Positions 17,945-26,260 of a stretch of 64,000 nucleotides of DNA are shown in pieces (within the stretch, counting starts at the first letter, position 1; the number at the start of each line of letters is the position of its first letter). This DNA comes from CAVRUZ01 sp963724495 (GTDB lineage Bacteria; Actinomycetota; Actinomycetes; Propionibacteriales; DAIQRJ01). Location of the stretch: NCBI GenBank assembly GCA_963724495.1, contig CAVRUZ010000002.1, positions 124,001 to 188,000 of the forward strand, written 5' to 3'. The position numbers and the translations under genes were made by a program. Below the pieces are notes generated by a model. It was given only the letters and a program-made list of their open reading frames with translations. It made no database searches and had not been told where the DNA came from.

Positions 17945-18817
17945 TCACCGGCTCCGGCGGCGACCCGAACTGTCGCCCAGCTGGGAGATCGGGCTGGCGC
18001 CGTCGGACCGCTGAGCCTCCAGACCACTGGCACCGTCCCCGATGAGGCCGAGCACCTCCTCGTGCAACAGCGAGTTCGTGGCCACCGCGTTGCCGCCGTT
18101 CGGCCCGTCGGCGCCGGACAGGTCGCTGAACCGGCCGCCCGCCTCCGTGACGATGATCGCGCACGCGGCCATGTCGTACAGCTCGAGCGACGGCTCGGTG
18201 GCGATCTCCACCGACCCTTCGGCGAGCAGCATGTAGGACCAGAAGTCGCCGAAGGCACGGGTGCGCCAGCAGCGCCGCATCAGGTCGAGGAACGGCACCA
18301 GCCGGCCGAGCCGCTGCCAGCCGTCGAGGTCGGAGTACGACAGTTGCGCGTCCGTCAGCCGCGACACCGAGCTCACCCTGCAGGCCTTGGCATTCATCAG
18401 GTTCTTGCCGGCATGGGCGCCGTCGCCCTTGGAGGCCCACCACCGCCGACCGAGGGCGGGAGCGCTCACGACGCCGGCGACCACCTCGTCGCCCTCCATG
18501 AGCGCGATCAACGTGGCCCAGACGGGGATGCCGCGGACGTAGTTGTGGGTGCCGTCGATCGGGTCGACCACCCATCGCCGGGTGCCGTACCCCGTGTCGG
18601 GGATCTCCTCGCCGACCACCGCGTCGCGTGGCCGTGCTCGCGACAGGGTGCGGCGGATCATCTCTTCGACGGTGGTGTCGGCGTCGCTGACGAACGAGTG
18701 GTCGGGCTTGGTGGACACGTGCAGGTCCTGCGCGCGGAACCGGCTCATGGTCAACGAGTCGGCATCGTCGGCGAGCAGATGCGCGAGCCGGACGTCGTCG
18801 AGATGGCGGGACGGCAT
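17945..18817 (-). CDS. hisN: histidinol-phosphatase / inositol monophosphatase family
   Basis: A Mg-dependent phosphatase of the inositol monophosphatase fold; in actinomycetes this branch dephosphorylates histidinol phosphate. Motifs are VGEEIPDTGYG (Glu ligand) and WVVDPIDGTHNYVRG (DPxDGT metal site), with LYDMAACAIIVTEAGG at the C-terminal metal site. The ATG at 18817 gives 290 residues, and the preceding minus-strand TACGGT (7 nt away) suggests a leaderless mRNA. Assignment to HisN rather than a generic IMPase rests on the sequence pattern and neighbours. Confidence 0.82.
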   Translation of the reverse strand: MPSRHLDDVRLAHLLADDADSLTMSRFRAQDLHVSTKPDHSFVSDADTTVEEMIRRTLSRARPRDAVVGEEIPDTGYGTRRWVVDPIDGTHNYVRGIPVWATLIALMEGDEVVAGVVSAPALGRRWWASKGDGAHAGKNLMNAKACRVSSVSRLTDAQLSYSDLDGWQRLGRLVPFLDLMRRCWRTRAFGDFWSYMLLAEGSVEIATEPSLELYDMAACAIIVTEAGGRFSDLSGADGPNGGNAVATNSLLHEEVLGLIGDGASGLEAQRSDGASPISQLGDSSGRRRSR

Positions 18818-18824
18818 GCGCGTC

Positions 18825-18830
18825 ACCGTA
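18825..18830 (-). promoter_or_regulatory. -10 box for a leaderless hisN transcript
   Basis: Minus-strand TACGGT ends 7 nt before the ATG at 18817. Confidence 0.5.
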
Positions 18831-18891
18831 GCCCTTCGAACGGCCCTACCGGGGAGGAAACCCAGCCCTGCCGAGAAAAGAGCCGCTGGGC

Positions 18892-19887
18892 TCAGTCCGG
18901 CTCGTCGCCGCCGGCGCGCGCGTCGAGGAGTCGTCGGAAGCTGGCCACCCGGTTGGCGTCGAGCTGACCCTCGGCGACGGCGATGTCGAGCCCGCACTCG
19001 GGCGTCCCGGTGGTGTGCGGGCACGCGCGCGGACAGGCAGCAGTCGCCTCGGTGAGGTCGTCGAAGGCAGCGAGAACCCGGTCGGGTCGGACGTGGCCGA
19101 GCCCGAACGAGCGCACGCCGGGGGTGTCGATGATCTCTCCGCCGCCCGGCAGCTCGAGGGTCACCGCAGAGGTGGACGTGTGGCGGCCGCGCCCGGTGTT
19201 GTCGTTCACGTCGCCGGTGGCCCGGTTGGCCTCCGGGACGAGGGCGTTGACCAGCGTGGACTTGCCGACGCCGGAGTGGCCGACGAGCACGGTGGCCCGT
19301 CCCGCCAGCGCAGCCCGCACGTCGTCGGTGGGCTGGTCGCGACCCGCCACCACCACGAGCACACCAAGTGGCTCGTACAGCCCGATCAGCTCCGCGGGAT
19401 CGGCCAGGTCGGCCTTGGTGACGATCAGCACCGACTCCATCCCGGCGTCGAAGGCGGCCACCAGGCACCGGTCGATCAGCCGAGGGCGTGCGGGCGGGTC
19501 GACGACTGCCACCACGACCGCCAGCTGGTCGGCGTTGGCGACCACGACGCGCTCGACCGGGTCGTCGTCGTCGGGCGTGCGGCGCAGCTCGGTGCGCCGT
19601 GGCTCCACCCGCACTGCCCGCGCGAGCGTTCCGTCCTCGCCAGACAGGTCGCCGACCAGGCGGACCCGGTCGCCGACCACGATGCTGCGCTTGCCGAGCT
19701 CACGCGCCTTGGTGGCGGACACCACCACCGGAGCTGCTGCGTCGATGCGGCACGTGAAGCGGCCGCGGTCGATCGTCAGCACGTGCCCGATCTCCGAGGC
19801 GGAGTAGTCGGGGCGTTGCTTGGTGCGCGGCCTGCTGCGACGCCCGGCGCGGACGTACTCCTGTTCCTCGTCGCGGTCGCGGGTCAT
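18892..19887 (-). CDS. rsgA: ribosome small subunit biogenesis GTPase RsgA
   Basis: A circularly permuted GTPase acting late in 30S maturation. Motif order is G4 (TKAD), then G1 (GHSGVGKST), then G3 (DTPGVRSFGL), the permuted signature. The N-terminal OB fold has RGRFTCRIDA, and the C-terminal zinc finger supplies Cys/His in CPRACPHTTGTPECGL. The ATG at 19887 overlaps the aroA stop (ATGA), so it is co-translated with aroA, as in mycobacteria. Length is 331. Confidence 0.94.
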   Translation of the reverse strand: MTRDRDEEQEYVRAGRRSRPRTKQRPDYSASEIGHVLTIDRGRFTCRIDAAAPVVVSATKARELGKRSIVVGDRVRLVGDLSGEDGTLARAVRVEPRRTELRRTPDDDDPVERVVVANADQLAVVVAVVDPPARPRLIDRCLVAAFDAGMESVLIVTKADLADPAELIGLYEPLGVLVVVAGRDQPTDDVRAALAGRATVLVGHSGVGKSTLVNALVPEANRATGDVNDNTGRGRHTSTSAVTLELPGGGEIIDTPGVRSFGLGHVRPDRVLAAFDDLTEATAACPRACPHTTGTPECGLDIAVAEGQLDANRVASFRRLLDARAGGDEPD

Positions 19888-21278
19888 GCAGCTCCAGCCG
19901 GCAGGTCGCCCTGGCCGTCGGGTAGTGGTGCGTCGCCATCCGAATCGAGCATCGACGTCCACAGCGCGCAGAAGGTGGGGAGCGTCTTGGCGACCGTGCC
20001 GACATCGCCGATGACGATCCCGGGAACGCGCAGGCCCAGCAGCGCCGCCGCATGCACCATGCGGTGGTCGCCGTAGGTGGCGACGCGTGCCGGAACCAGG
20101 GCAGCGCCGGTTGGCCGGATCGACAGCCCGTCGGTGGTCTCGTCGGCGGGCACGCCGACGCGGCGCAGCTCGGTGGCCAGCGCCGCCAGCCGGTCGGTCT
20201 CGTGGTGTCGAAGGTGGGCGATGCCGCGCAACAGGGTCGGACCGTCGGCGAACGCGGCGACGGCGGCGATGACCGGCGTCAGCTCGCCGACCTCGTGCAG
20301 GTCCAGGTCGGCGCCGGTGATGCGGCCCGTTCCGGTGACAGTGACCGAGCCGTCAGCCGACGTGGCCCGCCCACCGAGGGCTTCCAGCAGCCACGGCAGT
20401 TGGCCGCCGGGTTGGGTGGTCCGATCCGGCCAGCCGGTGATCGTCACCTGCCCACCGGCGATCAGGGCGGCCGCGAGGAACGGGGCCGCGTTGCTGAGAT
20501 CGGGCTCGATTGCCACGTCCCGGGCGCGGATCGGGCCGGGGGAGACGTGCCACCTGTTCGGCTCGCCGTCGTCGACGCTGACCCCGCGCTGTCTCAACAC
20601 GTCCACGGTCATCGCGATGTGCGGGAGCGACGGGATCGGCTTGCCGATGTGGACGACATCGATGCCGTGCTCGTAGCGGGCCCCCGCGAGCAGCAACGCG
20701 GACACGAACTGCGACGACGCCGAGGCGTCGATCTCCACCCGTCCGCCGACGACCGCTCCGGTTCCGTGGATCGTGACCGGGAGGGTGCCGCGACCGCCGT
20801 CGTCGACGCCGACGCCCACCGCCGCCAGGCCGCGAAGGACCGCGCCCATCGGCCGGGTCCTCGCGGCCTCGTCACCGTCGAAGGTCACGGAGCCGTCGGC
20901 TAGTGCGGCGACCGGAGGCAGGAACCGCATCACGGTTCCGGCCAGCCCGGTGTCCACTACCGCAGGACCGGCGAGCCTGCCCGGGGCGACGTTGAGTCCG
21001 CCCGGGCACTCCTCGATCGTGGTCCCGAGGGTGCGGAGCCCCGCGACCATCAGGTCGCTGTCGCGTGCCTCGAGCGGCGCGAGGATCCGCCCGGGCGCGT
21101 CGGCCAGCGCGGCCAGGACGAGTTCGCGGTTGGTCAGCGACTTCGAGCCCGGGATGGTGACCTCGGCCGACAGCGGGCCGGGTGCCGGCGGCGCCGGCCA
21201 GTCACCCACCGGCGGACTCGTCGCCTGCGCCCCCTGGTGCGTCGGTCTCGCCATTGCTGGCGGACGCGGGGCGGTCAT
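19884..21278 (-). CDS. aroA: 3-phosphoshikimate 1-carboxyvinyltransferase (EPSP synthase)
   Basis: Catalyses EPSP formation from shikimate 3-phosphate and PEP in aromatic amino acid synthesis. Visible hallmarks are IPGSKSLTNRELVLAALAD, DTGLAGTVMRFLPP, DGDEAARTRPMG and HHETDRLAALATELRR. The ATG at 21278 gives 464 residues; M9 at 21254 is an alternative. In the glyphosate-sensing loop the sequence is LAGTVMRF, as expected for class I. It heads an aroA-rsgA unit and lies just downstream of the DoxX gene. Confidence 0.95.
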   Translation of the reverse strand: MTAPRPPAMARPTHQGAQATSPPVGDWPAPPAPGPLSAEVTIPGSKSLTNRELVLAALADAPGRILAPLEARDSDLMVAGLRTLGTTIEECPGGLNVAPGRLAGPAVVDTGLAGTVMRFLPPVAALADGSVTFDGDEAARTRPMGAVLRGLAAVGVGVDDGGRGTLPVTIHGTGAVVGGRVEIDASASSQFVSALLLAGARYEHGIDVVHIGKPIPSLPHIAMTVDVLRQRGVSVDDGEPNRWHVSPGPIRARDVAIEPDLSNAAPFLAAALIAGGQVTITGWPDRTTQPGGQLPWLLEALGGRATSADGSVTVTGTGRITGADLDLHEVGELTPVIAAVAAFADGPTLLRGIAHLRHHETDRLAALATELRRVGVPADETTDGLSIRPTGAALVPARVATYGDHRMVHAAALLGLRVPGIVIGDVGTVAKTLPTFCALWTSMLDSDGDAPLPDGQGDLPAGAA

Positions 21279-21291
21279 GGCGTGCTCAGGC

Positions 21292-21843
21292 TCAGAACGG
21301 CAGTTCCGAGCGACCGAGCTTGGAGACCATCTTCGCCTCTCGCTTCGCGGTGCGCACGGAGCGGGAACCGGCCTTCTTCGCCGACTCCAGGCCGTGCTGG
21401 GTCCGCCAGGCGATGCTGGGCTGACCCTCGGTGTCCTGGGCGGCGAGCAGCAGCGCACCGAAGAGCGACGCGTTCTTGAGGAAGTGCCCGAACTGTTCCT
21501 TGCGGGCCGCCTTGTCGTCCTTGATCTGCCAGAACGCGTGCCGCGCGATCGTGGTGGGGATGATCGACAACGCCAGGAGGCCGGCACCGGAACGACGGCC
21601 CTTGCCGGTGGCGAGAAGGAGCCCGCCGAGGACCTGCGCGGCGCCGTTGAGACGCACCAGCGTCGCAGGGTCGTCGGGGATGTGCCCGGCGACGCTCTCC
21701 GGTGCGAGCCGGTGCAGCAACGGCTGGAGCTTGTCCGCGACCGGCTCGGCCCCGTCGACGAGCGGTTGCGGGTTCTTCACGGCCTGCGCACCCATGAACA
21801 CGAACAGTCCGGCAAGCAACGGTCGGGCAACTCTCCTCAACAC
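21292..21843 (-). CDS. DoxX-family membrane protein
   Basis: A 183-residue membrane protein of the DoxX/SURF4-like family with about four helices (LLAGLFVFMGAQAVKNP at the N terminus, then GAAQVLGGLLLATGKGR). Such proteins have been linked to thiol and redox homeostasis in mycobacteria, but no function is established here. The GTG at 21843 is preceded by AGAAGG. The frame is open further upstream, but that translation is an antisense shadow of aspS. Confidence 0.8.
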   Translation of the reverse strand: MLRRVARPLLAGLFVFMGAQAVKNPQPLVDGAEPVADKLQPLLHRLAPESVAGHIPDDPATLVRLNGAAQVLGGLLLATGKGRRSGAGLLALSIIPTTIARHAFWQIKDDKAARKEQFGHFLKNASLFGALLLAAQDTEGQPSIAWRTQHGLESAKKAGSRSVRTAKREAKMVSKLGRSELPF

Positions 21844-21935
21844 GGCGGCCTTCTTTCTGTGACGGGCGACAGATTCCGATGGAGCCACAGGCGAACTCGC
21901 GGTGGTGACGCCGCGGACAAGGCTACCCACCGGCG

Positions 21936-23258
21936 TCAGGGAGTCAGCCGGTGCAGGTCGCGCGGGAACAGCGTCGCCTCCCGGACGTTGTCGAGTCCCA
22001 CCAGCCGGGCGACGAACCGTTCGAGCCCGAAGGCGAATCCGCCGTGGGGTGGCATCCCGTGCCGGAACGGTGCCAGGTAGCTGGCGTAGTCCTCGGGCCG
22101 CTCCCCGCGGGCCTCGATCGCGCGCACGTAGTCCTCGTGGCGCGACAGCCGCTGGCCACCGGTCACCAGCTCCAGGCCGCGGAAGAGCAGGTCGAAGGAG
22201 TTGCTCCACCGCGGGTCGTCCGGCTGCGGGTGGGTGTAGAAGGGCCGCTTGCGCATCGGGTAGCCGTAGACGAAGACGAAATCGCTCCCGTGCTCGCTCC
22301 GGCCCCATTCGCCCAGCGCCCGTTCGTGGTCTGGGGCGAGGTCCGGCTCGTCCGGCGCCGCCCCCACCAGATCCAGCGCCTGGGAGAAGTGGATCGACGG
22401 GAAGGTCGCTGGTGCCATCGGCATCGTGACCGCCGCCGCCGTGACGCTCTCGGGCTGGGCAGCGACCGCGGCCAGCATGCCGTGCACCACGTCGGTGGCC
22501 ACCGCCATCACGTCGCGGTGGTCGGCGATGAAGCCCATCTCGGCGTCGAGCGAGGTGTATTCGGCGAGGTGCCGGACGGTGTCGTGCGGTTCTGCTCGGA
22601 AGACGTGGCCGACCTCGAAGACCCGCTCGAACACCCCGACCATCGCCTGCTTGTAGAACTGCGGCGACTGGGCCAGGAACGCCTCGGCGCCGAAGTAGTC
22701 GATGCCGAACACGTTGGCACCGCTCTCGGTGGCGTTCGCGACGATCTTGGGCGTGCTGATCTCGGTGAACCCATGGGCTGTGAGGGCAGCGCGAAAACCC
22801 GCCAGCGCGGCTGCCGACAGCGTGAACACGGCCCGACGGGCCGGATGGCGCAGCGTGACGTCGGCGTGGTCGAGCAGCGTGGCCAGCTGGAGGTCGAGGT
22901 GGGGACGCCACAGCTCGACCGCCACCGGCTCCGAGACGGCCGACAACACGGTGATGGTCGGCTCGGTGATCTCTATCCCGCCGGGTGCCGCGTCATGGCG
23001 CACAGCCGTGCCGTCCACGCGAACGACGGATTCCTCCGGCAGGTCGGCCAGTAGCGCTCGCTGGTGGTCGTCGCCGACGACGATCTGGATCAGCCCGGTG
23101 CGGTCTCGCAGGATCAGGAAGTCGACTGCCTTGAGCCGCCGCCGACGGTGGATCCAGCCGGAGACCGACACCGCGCCCTCGCCGTGAGCAGCCAGGTCGG
23201 CGGCCATCGTGCGGACGTCGGCAGCCTGGTCGCGTTCTGGGTGGTCGCGTTCTGGCAT
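21936..23258 (-). CDS. aspS: aspartyl-tRNA synthetase, archaeal/non-discriminating type
   Basis: A class II synthetase charging tRNA-Asp, and probably tRNA-Asn. Its compact length (440) and lack of the bacterial GAD insertion place it with the archaeal-type enzymes. The OB-fold anticodon domain has VSGWIHRRRRLKAVDFLILR. Motif 2 is VFRAEPHDTVRHLAEYTSLD and motif 3 is GFAFGLERFVARLVGLDN. The ATG at 23258 follows GGAGGTG. A T-box-like leader precedes it. The short form usually means Asn-tRNA is made indirectly through GatCAB. Confidence 0.88.
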   Translation of the reverse strand: MPERDHPERDQAADVRTMAADLAAHGEGAVSVSGWIHRRRRLKAVDFLILRDRTGLIQIVVGDDHQRALLADLPEESVVRVDGTAVRHDAAPGGIEITEPTITVLSAVSEPVAVELWRPHLDLQLATLLDHADVTLRHPARRAVFTLSAAALAGFRAALTAHGFTEISTPKIVANATESGANVFGIDYFGAEAFLAQSPQFYKQAMVGVFERVFEVGHVFRAEPHDTVRHLAEYTSLDAEMGFIADHRDVMAVATDVVHGMLAAVAAQPESVTAAAVTMPMAPATFPSIHFSQALDLVGAAPDEPDLAPDHERALGEWGRSEHGSDFVFVYGYPMRKRPFYTHPQPDDPRWSNSFDLLFRGLELVTGGQRLSRHEDYVRAIEARGERPEDYASYLAPFRHGMPPHGGFAFGLERFVARLVGLDNVREATLFPRDLHRLTP

Positions 23259-23441
23259 CTGGGCACCTCCACATCGATCCGGTTCCCGGTGATGTGGGCG
23301 ATGGGACGTGTCGCGGTGCCACCACATCTTCGCCACCGCAGCAGGTGCGGCAGCCTCGTGCGTCGTTGCCTGGCTCGGGAGTGTCTTCACCCGGATGACG
23401 AGGCCGCCTTCACAGCAACGGCGGCTCTCTCGGCTCGTCAT
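23259..23441 (-). promoter_or_regulatory. T-box-like leader of aspS
   Basis: The minus-strand leader contains TGGTGGCACCGCG (23324-23312), which closely matches the conserved T-box core. TGGC would pair with the GCCA end of a tRNA having discriminator G, as Asp and Asn tRNAs do. This core lies in a hairpin formed by GATGTGG and CCACATC (23328-23291). Upstream is a strong stem-loop (8 bp ATGACGAG/CTCGTCAT plus GCCGCC/GGCGGC, 23441-23395) that could be a short Stem I. I could not assign the specifier codon. Confidence 0.5.
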
Positions 23442-23492
23442 GCCCCGGACTACTCGGTTCCGTCTCAGCCGCTGCAAGCGTAGTCCCGGTCC

Positions 23493-23498
23493 TAGGCT
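23493..23498 (+). promoter_or_regulatory. -10 box for a leaderless SRAP transcript
   Basis: TAGGCT ends 7 nt before the ATG at 23506, which has no Shine-Dalgarno sequence. Confidence 0.55.
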
Positions 23499-23505
23499 GT
23501 CGGCC

Positions 23506-24258
23506 ATGTGTGGGCGTTACGCGGCGAGTGCGGACATCGACGACCTCGTCGAGGAGTTCGAGGTCGACATGGTGAGCGAGCGGGCGGGTGAGGAACCCCT
23601 CCCGCCCGACTACAACGTGGCACCGACCAAGCAGGTGTACGCGGTACTCGAACGGGTCTCGAAGACCGATGACGAGGTCACCCGGCGGCTGGCGCAGATG
23701 CGCTGGGGGCTCGTGCCGAGCTGGGCGAAGGACGTGAAGATCGGGTCGCGGATGATCAACGCGCGCCTCGAGACGGCCGCAGAGAAGCCCGCCTTCAAGC
23801 GGGCATGGGCAGCCCGACGGTGCATCCTGCCGGCCGACGGCTTCTACGAGTGGTACCAGCCAGACGGCGACGGCAGCCGCAGGGCCAAGAAGACGCCGTT
23901 CTTCATCCGGGCCCGCGAGGGCGAACGGCTCGCGATGGCCGGGCTGTACGAGTTCTGGCGGGACGACTCCATCCCCGAGGGCGAGCCGGGGGACTGGGTC
24001 GTCTCGTGCACCGTGCTCACCACCAGCGCCACCGACGACGTCGGCCGGCTGCACGACCGGATGCCCCTGCTCGTGCCGGCGGAACAGCGCGACCGGTGGC
24101 TGGATCCGAAGACTCCCGGGCCGTCGGACCAGGAGATCAGCGCGGTCCTGCTGCCGGCGCTGCCCGGCATTCTCGAGGCCTATCCGGTGTCGACCGCGGT
24201 CAACAACGTCGCGAACAACGGCCCAGAGCTGATCGAGCCGGTGCCGGATGGTGCGTGA
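23506..24258 (+). CDS. SOS response-associated peptidase (SRAP/YedK/HMCES)
   Basis: Forms a covalent thiazolidine cross-link to abasic sites in single-stranded DNA through its N-terminal Cys. Cys2 directly follows the start Met (MCGRYA), which fixes the start at 23506. Further hallmarks are YNVAPTKQ, WGLVPSWAK, NARLETAAEKPAFKRAW, GFYEWY (catalytic Glu) and LHDRMPLLV (His). Length is 250. It overlaps the next gene by 11 nt, and the gene position beside aroA and sigR matches Rv3226c. Confidence 0.93.
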   Translation: MCGRYAASADIDDLVEEFEVDMVSERAGEEPLPPDYNVAPTKQVYAVLERVSKTDDEVTRRLAQMRWGLVPSWAKDVKIGSRMINARLETAAEKPAFKRAWAARRCILPADGFYEWYQPDGDGSRRAKKTPFFIRAREGERLAMAGLYEFWRDDSIPEGEPGDWVVSCTVLTTSATDDVGRLHDRMPLLVPAEQRDRWLDPKTPGPSDQEISAVLLPALPGILEAYPVSTAVNNVANNGPELIEPVPDGA

Positions 24259-24937
24259 GCGGCTGGTCCCGCTCGCCCAGGGCGACGCCAGGGTGGTGAT
24301 CGACGCACCGGTAGGCGGCGCCGGTGCCGGCCGGAGTGTCGTGGTCCTCGGGCATGGGGCCGGTGGTGGCCCGGGCGCACGCGACCTGGCGGCGCTGGCT
24401 GGCGCGTTGAGCAGTGACGGCCACCTCGTGCTGCGGTTCGTCCAGCCGTACCGCGTGGCCGGCCGCAAGGCCCCCGGCCCTCCAGCGGGCCTGGACGCGG
24501 CGATGACGTCGATGGTCGAGTGGCTGCAAGGTCGTGGAGCGGGTGCGCTGCGCCTTGGCGGTCGCCCGCTCGTGCTCGGCGGGCGCTCGTCGGGCGCCAG
24601 GGTGGCCTGCCGCACCTCGCACTCACTCGGCGCAGCCGGGGTGCTCTGCCTGGCGTTTCCGCTTCGCCCACCCGGGAGGCCTGAGGTCACCCGCATCGAA
24701 GAGCTCGCGAAATCGGTGCGACCCACGCTCGTCCTCCAGGGCACTACCGACGTGTTCGGGGATGCGGCGTCGGTCCGGCGAGAACTCAGGATCGTCGCGG
24801 CCGATGACGGCATCGAGGTGGTGGAGGTCGAGCGCACCGGCCACGAGCTCACCATCGGCCGGTCGGCGAGCGCGAGCGTCCCGGCCCTTGTCGTGGATGC
24901 CGCCCGGACGTTCGTCGACGCCGTGGCCCACGACTGA
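24248..24937 (+). CDS. alpha/beta hydrolase
   Basis: A 229-residue alpha/beta hydrolase of the KAT/dienelactone-like group. The oxyanion loop is VLGHGAGGGPGA, the nucleophile elbow GGRSSGAR (Ser), with Asp in TTDVFGD and His in TGHELTIG. It starts within the 3' end of the SRAP gene, so the two are translationally coupled. No signal peptide is present. The substrate is unknown. Confidence 0.85.
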   Translation: MVRERLVPLAQGDARVVIDAPVGGAGAGRSVVVLGHGAGGGPGARDLAALAGALSSDGHLVLRFVQPYRVAGRKAPGPPAGLDAAMTSMVEWLQGRGAGALRLGGRPLVLGGRSSGARVACRTSHSLGAAGVLCLAFPLRPPGRPEVTRIEELAKSVRPTLVLQGTTDVFGDAASVRRELRIVAADDGIEVVEVERTGHELTIGRSASASVPALVVDAARTFVDAVAHD

Positions 24938-24964
24938 GGGCAGCGGACACGTCCACGCGGCCGC

Positions 24965-24991
24965 GGGAATGCCGGCGCCGTTCGCCTCGTT
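24965..24991 (+). promoter_or_regulatory. SigR/SigH-type promoter of sigR
   Basis: GGGAAT (24965-24970), an 18-nt spacer and GTT (24989-24991) match the disulfide-stress sigma factor consensus exactly. It lies 61 nt upstream of the long sigR start and 166 nt upstream of the short one, consistent with autoregulation. Confidence 0.75.
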
Positions 24992-25142
24992 GAGTGCAAC
25001 AGGCGGCTGGACCTCGACCCTCGTGGTCCGGAGCCTCGTGGAGGCCCGAGCATGTCCCTGGCAACACTTGCAACGCCCGACCACCGGCCGTGGGCGAGTT
25101 CGGATGATGCCCAGGTGCACGGGCCGGCACCTGGCCCACGCG

Positions 25143-25148
25143 TAGGCT
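25143..25148 (+). promoter_or_regulatory. -10 box for a leaderless short sigR transcript
   Basis: TAGGCT ends 8 nt before the ATG at 25157. The short form has no Shine-Dalgarno sequence, so it could be made from a leaderless housekeeping transcript. Confidence 0.5.
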
Positions 25149-25156
25149 CAGTCCCG

Positions 25157-25837
25157 ATGCCATCTGAGTCGATTACCGCTGACACGAGCGCCTCCGACGA
25201 CGTGACCCCCTCGAGCAACGCGCCCGCCCACGAGCCGGCAGAGACCGACATCGAGCGCGGAGCCCGGTTCGAGCGGGACGCTCTGCCGTTCCTTGACCAG
25301 CTCTACGGCGGGGCGTTACGGATGACCAGGAACCCCGCGGATGCAGAGGATCTGGTGCAGGAGACGTTCGCCCGGGCGTTCGCCTCGTTCCATCAGTTCA
25401 CCGAGGGCACCAACCTGCGCGCCTGGCTCTACCGCATCCTGACCAACACCTTCATCAACTCCTACCGGCGTCGTCAGCGTGAACCGCAGAACACCTCCAC
25501 CGGTGAGATCGAGGACTGGCAGATCGCCCGGTCGGAGCCGACCGGCTCGTCGTCCACGCAGTCGGCAGAGATGACGGCACTGGAGAGGCTGCCCGACAGT
25601 GCGGTGACCAACGCCCTGTCGAACCTGCCAGAGGACTTCCGCCTCGCCGTGTACCTGGCTGACGTCGAGGGCTTCGCCTACAAGGAGATCGCGGAGATCA
25701 TGGGGACGCCGATCGGGACGGTGATGTCGCGCCTGCATCGCGGGCGCGCACTTCTGCGCGGCCAGCTCACCGATCTGGCGGCCGAACGCCGTCTGGTACC
25801 GCAAGTCTCGGGCACGCCCGGGGAGGACGACGACTGA
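25157..25837 (+). CDS. sigR: ECF sigma factor SigR/SigH (thiol-oxidative stress)
   Basis: An ECF sigma factor that directs transcription of thioredoxin and other redox genes when released from RsrA. Region 2 is LVQETFARAFASFHQF with LRAWLYRILTNTFINSYRRR, and region 4 is LPEDFRLAVYLADVEGFAYK with TPIGTVMSRLHRGRALL. The ATG at 25157 gives 226 residues. An in-frame ATG at 25052, preceded by GGAGG at 7 nt, would add 35 residues, as in the sigma-R-prime isoform. The stop overlaps the rsrA start by 1 nt. A SigR-type promoter lies upstream. Confidence 0.92.
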   Translation: MPSESITADTSASDDVTPSSNAPAHEPAETDIERGARFERDALPFLDQLYGGALRMTRNPADAEDLVQETFARAFASFHQFTEGTNLRAWLYRILTNTFINSYRRRQREPQNTSTGEIEDWQIARSEPTGSSSTQSAEMTALERLPDSAVTNALSNLPEDFRLAVYLADVEGFAYKEIAEIMGTPIGTVMSRLHRGRALLRGQLTDLAAERRLVPQVSGTPGEDDD

Positions 25838-26106
25838 TGGCCGGCGACGACTGCGCCAAGGCGCTCGAGCAGATGTACTCGTTCCTGGACGCGGAGCTGG
25901 ACAGCGCCAGCAGCCGCAGGATCCAGGAGCACCTCGACGAGTGCGGACCCTGCCTACAGCACTTCGACCTCGAGCGGGTGGTCAAGCAGCTCGTCGTGCG
26001 GTCGTGCGGCAATTCCCACGCCCCGGAGGAGCTGCGGGTGCGGGTCCTCAGCCGGATCCGCGACGTGCAGGTCGCGATCGATCCGGACGAGCAAGGTTCG
26101 GCCTAG
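25837..26106 (+). CDS. rsrA: anti-sigma factor RsrA/RshA (ZAS family)
   Basis: A zinc-binding anti-sigma factor (89 residues) that holds SigR until disulfide stress oxidises it. The ZAS motif is EHLDECGPC (His32, Cys36, Cys39), with Cys6 as the likely fourth ligand and redox trigger. The gene is translationally coupled to sigR (TGATG), preceded by GGGAGGACGACG. A strong terminator follows 48 nt after the stop. Confidence 0.93.
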   Translation: MAGDDCAKALEQMYSFLDAELDSASSRRIQEHLDECGPCLQHFDLERVVKQLVVRSCGNSHAPEELRVRVLSRIRDVQVAIDPDEQGSA

Positions 26107-26154
26107 GACTGCCGCCGGGCCGGGAGGAACGGCTCGGTGTCGCCGAGACACAAA

Positions 26155-26181
26155 GATGGGCCGGAGACCGGCCCATCCTTT
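26155..26181 (+). terminator. intrinsic terminator of sigR-rsrA
   Basis: A perfect 10-bp stem GATGGGCCGG/CCGGCCCATC (26155-26164 and 26168-26177) with AGA loop, flanked by AAA before and CTTTA after. Confidence 0.8.
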
Positions 26182-26194
26182 ACGTCCGCTGAGT

Positions 26195-26260
26195 AGGCAG
26201 TGCCCGATCAGAGGCAGTGCCCGATCAGAGGCAGTGCCCGATGAGAGGCAGTGCCCTCAG
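26195..26260. repeat. 17-bp tandem repeat, about 3.9 copies
   Basis: Units AGGCAGTGCCCGATCAG at 26195, 26212 and 26229 (last with one change) and a shortened copy at 26246. They fill the gap between the sigR-rsrA terminator and the bL37 stop codon, and the last unit contains that stop. Confidence 0.9.

Noticed and set aside
26195..26260. CRISPR-like array
   Set aside because: The four 17-bp units are contiguous without spacers, so this is a simple tandem repeat.
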